A stretch of 36,185 bases of DNA from Erythrobacteraceae bacterium (GTDB lineage: Bacteria; Pseudomonadota; Alphaproteobacteria; Sphingomonadales; Sphingomonadaceae): contig JAIXPX010000025.1 of NCBI GenBank assembly GCA_027486035.1, positions 1 through 36,185 on the forward strand, written 5' to 3'. A model generated the notes under the pieces. It did no database searches, was not told the origin of the DNA, and saw only the letters and a program-made list of their open reading frames with translations. Within the stretch, counting starts at the first letter, position 1; each line of letters begins with the position of its first letter. The position numbers and the translations under genes are program-made. Positions 30,030 to 36,185 of this stretch are shown one piece after another.

Positions 30030-31444
30030 CAGCGCGGGCCGGAAGCCGCCGCATGGGCGAGCACGTGATCACGGGTGACGGCATAGTCCCCGGCAAGCTC
30101 GACATAGCTCTCCTCGCGCCCGAACAGGTCGCCGACCCGCGCCGGGAGCGCCGGACGCAGGCCGATGGCGCGCTCGACCGCGTCGGGGAACTTGGCCGGG
30201 TGCGCCGTGGCGAGGGTGACGATGGGCACCGCAGGATCGATCGCACCTGCCAGTGCATGGGCCGCGCCTAGGCCGACGGCGGTATGGGGATCGATGATCT
30301 CCTGCGAAGCCTGATAGGCCGCCTGCACCGCACGCGCGGTCTCGATCGGGTTGACAGCGTGGCTGGCGAACAGCCGCGATGCGCCCTCGGCCTGGGCATT
30401 GGTGAGCTGCATCGCCTTGCTGGCCTCGAAAGCCAGCATCTGTTCGGCCAGCGCCGCGCCGTCACGCCCGCCGGCGTCGAACAGCAGCCGCTCGAAGTTC
30501 GAGGAGACCTGGATGTCCATCGAGGGGGTGATGGTCGGCGTCACCCCTCCGGCCGAATAGTCGCCGCGCGACAGCGCGCGGTGGAGGATGTCGTTGACAT
30601 TGGTGGCAACGATCAGGCGTTCGATGGGCAGGCCCATCTTCGCCGCGACATAGCCGGCAAAGACATCGCCGAAATTGCCCGTCGGCACCGCATAGGCGAC
30701 CGGCCGGTCGGGCGCGCCCAGTTGCAGCGCCGAGGTGAAGTAATAGACCACCTGTGCCATCAGCCGCGCCCAGTTGATCGAATTGACCGCGCCGAGGTTG
30801 AGGACGCCCGCGACGTCCGGATCGGTGAACATCCGCTTCACGTGCGCCTGCGCATCATCGAAGCTGCCCTCGATGGCGAGGTTCTGGACATTGGGGCTGA
30901 GCACCGTGGTCATCTGGCGGCGCTGGACGTCGCTCACGCGGCCCTTGGGATGGAGCATGAAGATCTCGGTGCGCTTGCCCCCCGCAACCGCGTGGATCGC
31001 CGCCGAGCCCGTGTCCCCGCTGGTCGCGCCGACGATGGTGAGGCGTTCGTCGCGGCGTTCGAGGAAGGTCTCGAACAGCCGGCCGAGCAGTTGCAGGGCG
31101 ATGTCCTTGAAGGCGAGCGTCGGCCCGTGGAACAGTTCGAGCAGCCAGTTGCGCTCGTCGAGCTGCACCAGCGGGACGACGGCGGCATGGGCGAAAGCCT
31201 CGCCATAGACCTGGCGGCAGATCGCCGCGAGCTGGGCCTCGGTGAGGGCATCACCGATGAAGGGCCGCATGACTGTGACGGCGACCTGCCAATAGGGAAG
31301 GCCACGCAGCGCGCGGATCTCGGCCTCGGAAAAGCGCGGCCACTCGGCCGGCACATAAAGCCCGCCGTCGCTGGCGAGCCCAGCGAGCGTCACCCCTTCG
31401 AAATCGAGCGCCGGCGCGCTCCCGCGTGTCGAGACATATTGCAT
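30029..31444 (-). CDS. thrC: Threonine synthase
   Basis: A 471-aa PLP enzyme converting O-phosphohomoserine to threonine. It is of the long (E. coli/yeast-type) form with the N-terminal MQYVSTRGSAPALDFEGVTLAGLASDGGLYVP. Schiff-base Lys113 is in GPTLAFKDIALQLLG; SGDTGSAAI binds phosphate and AVPTGNFGDVFAGYVA is conserved. It starts 12 nt after the surf1 stop and is coupled to the methyltransferase gene by a 1-nt overlap. thrC in a cytochrome-oxidase operon is familiar from alphaproteobacteria and has no obvious biochemical reason. Confidence 0.94.
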   Translation of the reverse strand: MQYVSTRGSAPALDFEGVTLAGLASDGGLYVPAEWPRFSEAEIRALRGLPYWQVAVTVMRPFIGDALTEAQLAAICRQVYGEAFAHAAVVPLVQLDERNWLLELFHGPTLAFKDIALQLLGRLFETFLERRDERLTIVGATSGDTGSAAIHAVAGGKRTEIFMLHPKGRVSDVQRRQMTTVLSPNVQNLAIEGSFDDAQAHVKRMFTDPDVAGVLNLGAVNSINWARLMAQVVYYFTSALQLGAPDRPVAYAVPTGNFGDVFAGYVAAKMGLPIERLIVATNVNDILHRALSRGDYSAGGVTPTITPSMDIQVSSNFERLLFDAGGRDGAALAEQMLAFEASKAMQLTNAQAEGASRLFASHAVNPIETARAVQAAYQASQEIIDPHTAVGLGAAHALAGAIDPAVPIVTLATAHPAKFPDAVERAIGLRPALPARVGDLFGREESYVELAGDYAVTRDHVLAHAAASGPR

Positions 31445-31456
31445 ATGCGAAGCCGC

Positions 31457-32026
31457 CTACCCCGCGCGGCGGCGCAAGGCCAGCACGTAGATGACCAGCG
31501 CGGTCAGCGCGAAGAAGAACCACTGCCCGGCATAGGCGAGGTGGTTGTTGGGCAGGTCGCCCGGATCGGGGGCGGCAAGTGGCTGGAGGCCCGCTTGCGG
31601 AGTCTCGGCCACCAGACGGATCGTGTCCCCGTAGCTGGCGATACGCCCTGTCACGCGCCCTCCCTGCCATGCAGGCGGCTGGGGCGATTGCGACCAGCCG
31701 ATGGTGACGGCCGCCTCGCCGCCATCATGGGTGCACCTTGCGACATGGACCCAGCCCGATCGCCCGCTTGCCGACTTGCCGGACATCGCGTCGATGCCCC
31801 GCACCACCCCGCAATCGATGGTCGAGCGGCGGAACAGGCTGCTGTCGTAGTCTGCAGGCAGGGGCCAGCGCACCTCGGCACTTTCCTCAAGCGCGGCGGC
31901 GTAGCGCGCGATCAGCACCTCCTTCTCGGTCTTGCGGCCAAGCTGCCACACGCCGAGCCCAATCATGGTCAGGACGGCCGCGATCACGATGATCGTGGCG
32001 ACGACCGGAACAGGGCGGCGGGTCAT
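31457..32026 (-). CDS. SURF1-family cytochrome oxidase assembly protein
   Basis: A 189-aa protein with two membrane helices: about 8-28 (VVATIIVIAAVLTMIGLGVWQLGRK) and about 162-183 (WFFFALTALVIYVLAL). A periplasmic loop lies between them. GLGVWQLGRKTEKEVLI near the start and LPNNHLAYAGQWFFFALTALVIYV near the end are SURF1 signatures. SURF1 helps insert heme a into oxidase subunit I. It is shorter than many (about 230-250 aa), mainly in the periplasmic part. ATG 32026 overlaps the DUF983 stop by 4 nt. Confidence 0.85.
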   Translation of the reverse strand: MTRRPVPVVATIIVIAAVLTMIGLGVWQLGRKTEKEVLIARYAAALEESAEVRWPLPADYDSSLFRRSTIDCGVVRGIDAMSGKSASGRSGWVHVARCTHDGGEAAVTIGWSQSPQPPAWQGGRVTGRIASYGDTIRLVAETPQAGLQPLAAPDPGDLPNNHLAYAGQWFFFALTALVIYVLALRRRAG

Positions 32027-32397
32027 GTCTGGCGCTCCTCGTATTGGTGATAGACCCACATGGCCTTGTAGAACCGCAGCCCGCCGATCACCGTAGCGAT
32101 TGTCACCGGCAACCAGAAGGCGAAGCTCGCCCATAGCGGCGGGCGCAGCCATTCGTCGACGGCCAGCGCGGCGAGGATCAGCACAAGCGCGGCGAGCATC
32201 GTCACCACACCGACAAACCGCCCGCCCCGCTCCAGCGCGAGGAAATCGAGCCCGCAGGTGCCGCACTCGTCAGCCAGCGCGGCAGGGGCGGCGAACAATG
32301 TCTTCGCCCCGCAGCGGGGGCACAAACCGGAAAGGGCAGCCGGAACGAGTCCCGGCTGCCCTTTCGGTTGATTCGGACCTGCGGGGTCCGCGCTCAT
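32023..32397 (-). CDS. DUF983 zinc-ribbon membrane protein
   Basis: A 124-aa protein of the DUF983 family. A zinc-ribbon-like start, CPRCGAKTLF..ADECGTCGLDF, gives two CxxC pairs. Two membrane helices follow: GVVTMLAALVLILAALAVDEW (about 63-83) and LWASFAFWLPVTIATVIGGLRF. Members are regularly encoded between ctaE and surf1 in alphaproteobacteria and are thought to support oxidase biogenesis, but the role is not established. The start ATG overlaps the ctaE stop (TGATG) and its own stop overlaps surf1 (ATGA). Confidence 0.86.
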   Translation of the reverse strand: MSADPAGPNQPKGQPGLVPAALSGLCPRCGAKTLFAAPAALADECGTCGLDFLALERGGRFVGVVTMLAALVLILAALAVDEWLRPPLWASFAFWLPVTIATVIGGLRFYKAMWVYHQYEERQT

Positions 32398-33266
32398 CAG
32401 TGGAATTCGGCACCCCAGCCGCCCCAGACATAGACGGCGACGAACAGGAACAGCCACACCACGTCGACGAAGTGCCAGTACCACGCCGCCGCTTCGAAGC
32501 CGAAGTGCTGGCGCGGGGTGAAGTGGCCCTTGTAGGCCCGGAACAGGCAGACCGCGAGGAAGATGGTCCCCACGAGCACGTGGAAGCCGTGGAAGCCGGT
32601 CGCCATGTAGAAGGCGCTCGAATAGGTGTTGCCGCCGAAGCCGAAGGGTGCCGCTGCGTATTCATAGGCCTGAATGCAGCTGAACAACGCGCCCAGCGCG
32701 ATCGTGGCCCACAGGCCCTGCTTGAGGCCATCGCGGTCGCCGTGGATCAGCGCGTGGTGCGCCCAGGTCACCGTGGTGCCCGAGCACAGCAGGATCAGCG
32801 TGTTGAGCAGCGGCAGCGCGAAGGGATCGAGCACCTGCATCCCTTCAGGAATGAAGCTCGCAATCGCGCCATCCGTGCCGAACAGGCTGGTGGTCTTGCC
32901 GGTCGCCTCGTCGAACGCGAGCGCGGTCGGGAACAGCGCGAAGTCGAAGAAGCTCCAGAACCAGCCGACGAAGAACATCACTTCGGAGGCGATGAACAGG
33001 ATCATGCCGTAGCGCAGGTGCAGCTGCACGACGGGGGTATGGTCGCCGCGCTGCGCCTCGACGACGATGTTCTTGAACCACATGAAGAAGGTGGCGATGA
33101 GGCCCGCAAGGCCCGCCCACATCACGACGTTCGACAAGGGGCCGAACAGGTCAGGGTGCCATGACAGCACCATGCCGCTGGTGAAGGTCAGCGCCGCAAT
33201 CGAGCCGACCAGCGGCCAGATATCGGGTTCGAGGATGTGGTAGTCGTGGTTTGCCTTGCCAGCCAT
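32397..33266 (-). CDS. ctaE: Cytochrome c oxidase subunit III
   Basis: A 289-aa, seven-helix subunit of the aa3-type oxidase. Family landmarks are the start YHILEPDIWPLVGSIAALTFTSGMVLSWH, FMWFKNIVVEAQRGDHT, LRYGMILFIASEVMFFVGWFWSFFDFALFP (with the conserved acidic residue), and YSSAFYMATGFHGFHVLVGTIFLAVCLFRAYKGHFTPRQHFGFEAAAWYWHFVDVVWLFLF. It stabilises proton uptake by subunit I. It lies 29 nt downstream of ctaG and overlaps DUF983 by 1 nt. Confidence 0.96.
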   Translation of the reverse strand: MAGKANHDYHILEPDIWPLVGSIAALTFTSGMVLSWHPDLFGPLSNVVMWAGLAGLIATFFMWFKNIVVEAQRGDHTPVVQLHLRYGMILFIASEVMFFVGWFWSFFDFALFPTALAFDEATGKTTSLFGTDGAIASFIPEGMQVLDPFALPLLNTLILLCSGTTVTWAHHALIHGDRDGLKQGLWATIALGALFSCIQAYEYAAAPFGFGGNTYSSAFYMATGFHGFHVLVGTIFLAVCLFRAYKGHFTPRQHFGFEAAAWYWHFVDVVWLFLFVAVYVWGGWGAEFH

Positions 33267-33295
33267 GTGGTCGTTCCCGTCCCTGGGTTAGCGGA

Positions 33296-33895
33296 TCAAT
33301 CGGTGCTCTTGGAAGCCGCTGCTAGCGGTTCCTGCGAGCGGTGGAAAGTGTAGCTCAGCGTGATCTGCTCGACGCCCTTCATGTTCGGATCCTCAAGCAT
33401 CGCGGGATCGACGAAATAGAGCACCGGCATGGTCACTTCCTGCCCCGGCGCGAGGGTCTGCTCGGTGAAGCAGAAACACTGGATCTTGTTGAAATACTTG
33501 CCCGCCTGCTCGGGTTCGACATTGAAGGTCGCCGTGCCGGTAATGGGCTTGTCGCTGTTGTTGCGCGCCACATAGGTGGCGATGTCGCGCTGGCCGATGG
33601 TGACGGTGTCGGTGACCTGCGAGGGATGGAAGCTCCAGGGCATCCCCATCGCGGTGGTCGCATCGAAGCGGATCGAGATCGTCTGGCCCGTGGCTGCCGC
33701 AGCGGCGCGGGCCGCATCGCTCTCGGTCGCGTTCATCGTGGTGCCGCCGAAGCCGGTGACCTGACAGAACAGGCGGTAGAGCGGCACCGAGGCATAGCCG
33801 AGCCCCAGCATCGCAAGCGCGCCCGCAAAGGCGAAAGCCCCCGTGCGCAGATTGCGCCGCGCGGTGTCCGCAGCAGGAGGCGCAAGGCTCGCCAT
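33296..33895 (-). CDS. ctaG: Cytochrome c oxidase assembly protein CtaG/Cox11
   Basis: A 199-aa membrane-anchored copper chaperone that delivers CuB to subunit I. An N-terminal helix (about 20-40, with VPLYRLFCQVTGFGGT, C44) is followed by a periplasmic immunoglobulin-like domain with the copper motif C140-F-C142-F (KIQCFCFTEQ) and VLYFVDPAMLEDPNMKGVEQITLSYTF. The start is ATG 33895 and overlaps the upstream small gene's stop by 1 nt (TGATG). The longer open frame upstream is a shadow. Confidence 0.93.
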   Translation of the reverse strand: MASLAPPAADTARRNLRTGAFAFAGALAMLGLGYASVPLYRLFCQVTGFGGTTMNATESDAARAAAAATGQTISIRFDATTAMGMPWSFHPSQVTDTVTIGQRDIATYVARNNSDKPITGTATFNVEPEQAGKYFNKIQCFCFTEQTLAPGQEVTMPVLYFVDPAMLEDPNMKGVEQITLSYTFHRSQEPLAAASKSTD

Positions 33896-34029
33896 CAGCC
33901 GGCCTGCCCCCCGATCCGCACAATGGTGATCGCGTAGAACAGCACGACGAAGAAGATGAGCGTGCCGAGCACCACCCAGTTCCTCGCCTTGCGGCGCCGC
34001 AGGAATTCCTTTTCCTCTTCGGGCGTCAT
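33895..34029 (-). CDS. 44-aa single-helix membrane protein in the cox operon
   Basis: A 44-residue protein: a charged N-terminus ([17 protein letters not shown]) and one hydrophobic helix ([20 protein letters not shown]). It is located between ctaB and ctaG, where alphaproteobacterial oxidase operons usually carry a short gene (coxF-like). Its start overlaps the ctaB stop (ATGA, 34026-34029) and its stop overlaps the ctaG start, so it is translated as part of the operon. It could be a small assembly or accessory subunit; no function is established from the sequence. Confidence 0.72.
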   Translation of the reverse strand: MTPEEEKEFLRRRKARNWVVLGTLIFFVVLFYAITIVRIGGQAG

Positions 34030-34952
34030 GCGAGCCACCCCTGATAGGCCGCCACGCGGTCGAGCACGAGCGCGGCAAACAGCACGAAGAGATAGGCGAT
34101 CGAGAACTTGAAGAGCTTCTTTTCCGGCAGCATCGCATCGGCCTCGGCGCGCATCCGGGTGAAGACCGGCAGCGCCAGCACCACGAACAGCGCCGACAGC
34201 ACCACGGCGACGGAGCCGTAGATCCAGCCCGTCCCCCCGATATACCACGGCGCGACCGTGATCGGCGCGAGCAGCAGGGTGTAGATCATGATCTGCTGGC
34301 GGGTCGCCTTCTCGCCCGCGACGACGGGCAGCATCGGGATGCCGACCTTGGCGTAGTCCGACTGCACGAACAGCGCGAGCGCCCAGAAATGTGGCGGGGT
34401 CCAGAAGAAGATGATCGCGAAGAGCAGGATCGGCATGGCGGTGATCTCGCCGGTGACGGCCACCCAGCCGATCAGCGGCGGGAAGGCGCCCGCACCGCCG
34501 CCGATGACGATGTTCTGCGGCGTGCGCGGCTTGAGCCACATGGTGTAGATCACGGCGTAGTAGATGATCGCGCCCAGCAGCAGCGCGGCAGCGAGCCAGC
34601 CCACGGCGAGGCCCATCAGCACGATCGAGACGCCCGAGAGGAAGATGCCGAAATCGCGCGCATCCTCAGGGCGCATCCGTCCGCCCGGGAGCGGACGGTT
34701 CATGGTCCGCTTCATGCCGGCATCGATGTCGGCTTCCCACCACATGTTGAGCACCGCCGAACCGCCGGCACCCATGGCGATGGCCAGGATCGCGGTGAAG
34801 CCGATCACCGGATGGATCGTCCCCGGCGCCGCGAGCACGCCGCAGATCGCGGTGAAGATCACCAGCGTCATCACCCGCGGCTTGGTCAGCGCGAAGAAAT
34901 CGCGCCACTCCGTGGGCATCATCGCGACAGTCTGGGGCGGTGTGCTTGCCAT
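34026..34952 (-). CDS. ctaB: Protoheme IX farnesyltransferase
   Basis: A 308-aa membrane prenyltransferase of the UbiA superfamily that makes heme O from heme b, the first step to heme A. The first motif is [44 protein letters not shown] precedes it, and [25 protein letters not shown] and [13 protein letters not shown] are typical. Start ATG 34952 lies downstream of two hairpins in the ctaD-ctaB gap. It overlaps the next small gene by 4 nt. Confidence 0.95.
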   Translation of the reverse strand: MASTPPQTVAMMPTEWRDFFALTKPRVMTLVIFTAICGVLAAPGTIHPVIGFTAILAIAMGAGGSAVLNMWWEADIDAGMKRTMNRPLPGGRMRPEDARDFGIFLSGVSIVLMGLAVGWLAAALLLGAIIYYAVIYTMWLKPRTPQNIVIGGGAGAFPPLIGWVAVTGEITAMPILLFAIIFFWTPPHFWALALFVQSDYAKVGIPMLPVVAGEKATRQQIMIYTLLLAPITVAPWYIGGTGWIYGSVAVVLSALFVVLALPVFTRMRAEADAMLPEKKLFKFSIAYLFVLFAALVLDRVAAYQGWLA

Positions 34953-34975
34953 CGTGAGCTCGGTTCCATTGCGAA

Positions 34976-35032
34976 GGAGCGCGGGACGTGCCCCGCGCTC
35001 CCCCCATCATCTTGCGCTCCCCCGAAGGGAGC
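34976..35032 (-). other. Two hairpins in the ctaD-ctaB gap
   Basis: A 10-bp stem GGAGCGCGGG (34976-34985) / CCCGCGCTCC (34992-35001) and a 6-bp stem GCTCCC (35016-35021) / GGGAGC (35027-35032) occupy the 97-nt gap between the ctaD stop and the ctaB start. Neither has a following T-run on the minus strand. They may be partial terminators or RNA-processing sites. Confidence 0.45.
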
Positions 35033-35049
35033 CGATCAGGTCCGGCAGC

Positions 35050-36185
35050 TTACGCCGTCGCCGGACGGTGATCGTGGTAGTCGTGCGCGTCGGTGATCAC
35101 CGGCAGCGTTTCGAACTGGTGGTAGGGCGGCGGGCTCGGCAGGGTCCACTCGAGCGTGGTCGCGCCTTCGCCCCACGGATTGGCTTCGGCCTTCTTGCCG
35201 GCCAGCAGCGCGTAGAGCACGTTCACGAAGAAGAACACCATCGAGCCGGCCATGATGTAGTACCCGAGGGTGCTGATCTGGTGCCAGTAGGTGTAGGCTT
35301 CGGCGTAGTCCGGATAGCGACGCGGCATGCCCTGCATCCCGAGGAAGTGCTGCGGGAAGAAGATCACGTTCACGCCGATGAAGAAGAACCAGAAGTGCAG
35401 GTGCGAGAGGAACTCGCTGTGCATCCGGCCGCTCATCTTCGGGAACCGGTAGTGGAAGCCGGCGAACATCGAGAACACCGCACCCATCGACAGCACGTAG
35501 TGGAAATGCGCCACCACATAGTAGGTGTCGTGCAGGTTGTCGTCGATCCCGCCATTGGCCAGCACCACGCCGGTCACGCCGCCCACGGTGAACAGGAAGA
35601 TGAAGCCCATCGACCAGACCATCGGCGACTTGAACTGGAGGCTGCCGCCCCACATCGTCGCGATCCAGCTGAAGATCTTCACGCCGGTCGGCACCGCGAT
35701 CACCATGGTCGCCGCGGTGAAGTACATCTTCGTGTTCACGTCGAGGCCCACGGTGTACATGTGGTGCGCCCAGACGATGAAGCCGACCACGCCGATCGCG
35801 ACCATGGCATAGGCCATGCCGAGGTAGCCGAACACCGGCTTACGGCTGAAGGTGGCGACGATCTGCGAGATCATGCCGAAGCCCGGCAGGATCATGATGT
35901 AGACTTCCGGGTGGCCGAAGAACCAGAACAGGTGCTGGTAGAGCACCGGATCACCACCGCCGGCCGGATCGAAGAAGGTTGTGCCGAAGTTGCGGTCGGT
36001 CAGCAGCATGGTGATCGCCGCGGCGAGCACCGGGAGCGCCAGCAGCAGCAGGAAGGCGGTGACCAGCACCGACCACACGAACAGCGGCATCTTGTGCAGG
36101 GTCATCCCCGGAGCGCGCATGTTGAAGATGGTGGTGATGAAGTTGGTCGCACCCAGGATCGAGCCAGCGCCCGCAAGGTGCAGCG
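35050..36185 (-). CDS. ctaD: Cytochrome c oxidase subunit I, C-terminal part (partial)
   Basis: The 5' part lies outside the window; 377 residues are seen, reading in frame to the window edge ([20 protein letters not shown]). It is the catalytic heme a/heme a3-CuB subunit. [20 protein letters not shown] carries a CuB His and the Tyr of the His-Tyr crosslink. [13 protein letters not shown] gives the other CuB His pair, and [20 protein letters not shown] has the heme a3 and heme a His ligands. [21 protein letters not shown] and [13 protein letters not shown] are the usual end. Two hairpins separate it from ctaB. Confidence 0.97.
   Translation of the reverse strand, partial: LHLAGAGSILGATNFITTIFNMRAPGMTLHKMPLFVWSVLVTAFLLLLALPVLAAAITMLLTDRNFGTTFFDPAGGGDPVLYQHLFWFFGHPEVYIMILPGFGMISQIVATFSRKPVFGYLGMAYAMVAIGVVGFIVWAHHMYTVGLDVNTKMYFTAATMVIAVPTGVKIFSWIATMWGGSLQFKSPMVWSMGFIFLFTVGGVTGVVLANGGIDDNLHDTYYVVAHFHYVLSMGAVFSMFAGFHYRFPKMSGRMHSEFLSHLHFWFFFIGVNVIFFPQHFLGMQGMPRRYPDYAEAYTYWHQISTLGYYIMAGSMVFFFVNVLYALLAGKKAEANPWGEGATTLEWTLPSPPPYHQFETLPVITDAHDYHDHRPATA

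Noticed and set aside
30058..30072. GCACGTGATCAC, a second CACGTG palindrome
   Set aside because: It lies in the thrC coding sequence and lacks the TGTTT/AAACA flanks required for a parS site.

Overview
The window is a gene-dense, GC-rich, mostly core-genome segment of an alphaproteobacterium. Gene content and order (ctaD-ctaB-small membrane gene-ctaG-ctaE-DUF983-surf1-thrC, a plant-type glutamate-cysteine ligase, a class I lysyl-tRNA synthetase, an FnrL-type regulator, RcnB-family and PNPOx-like proteins) best fit Sphingomonadales, probably the Erythrobacteraceae. That placement is inference from protein style, not from a marker gene. I see no tRNA, rRNA, insertion sequence, prophage or CRISPR array.

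Layout. 1-4.5 kb: the end of an EttA-like ABC-F ATPase gene, a membrane-anchored degenerate GGDEF protein, a PNPOx-like flavoprotein, an Arg/Trp-rich RcnB-family secreted protein, a cytochrome b561 and a prolyl-4-hydroxylase-like dioxygenase. 4.5-10.2 kb: a DUF1003 protein and lysyl-tRNA synthetase run leftward. They are divergent from a DinG/XPD-type helicase that is translationally coupled to a SixA-like phosphatase. The gap between lysS and the helicase holds a parS-like palindrome and phased 11-bp repeats. 10.2-14.8 kb: a yedK-ubiA-small membrane protein operon (leftward), then rsmE and gshA with an ABM monooxygenase (rightward). 14.8-19.5 kb: bamB and a YfgM-like protein, an alpha/beta hydrolase, and selO. 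19.5-24.6 kb: a structured intergenic region that may encode a small RNA, rarD, pyrC, ygfZ, a TetR regulator, a GNAT acetyltransferase, and the rplU-rpmA ribosomal operon. 24.9-29.1 kb: a lipoprotein gene overlapping an FNR-type regulator gene, a small membrane protein with an FNR-like box upstream, and a pterin/molybdopterin operon (folB, a reduced SDR-like gene, moaA, moaD, moaE). 29.1-36.2 kb: a long leftward aa3 cytochrome oxidase operon that ends in thrC and a methyltransferase.

Genes working together. The right third is respiratory and redox biology: oxidase subunits I and III, heme O synthesis (CtaB), copper delivery (CtaG) and assembly (SURF1). Nearby is an oxygen-sensing-type FNR regulator, and an FNR-like box overlaps the end of the molybdopterin genes. 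Genes in operons commonly overlap by 1-8 nt (ATGA, TGATG, GTGA), so translational coupling is widespread.

No complete new defence or mobile system is present. The most interesting signals are non-coding or small: (i) a four-hairpin candidate sRNA on the minus strand between selO and rarD; (ii) mutually exclusive terminator and antiterminator stems between rpmA and the GNAT gene; (iii) the FNR-like box plus a Shine-Dalgarno-sequestering inverted repeat at 26.55-26.61 kb; (iv) a catalytically stripped SDR-like gene inside the pterin operon; (v) a parS-like site and 11-bp-phased repeats at 6.69-6.78 kb; (vi) a lysS start codon inside a hairpin. All of these come from reading the sequence by eye and no searches were run.
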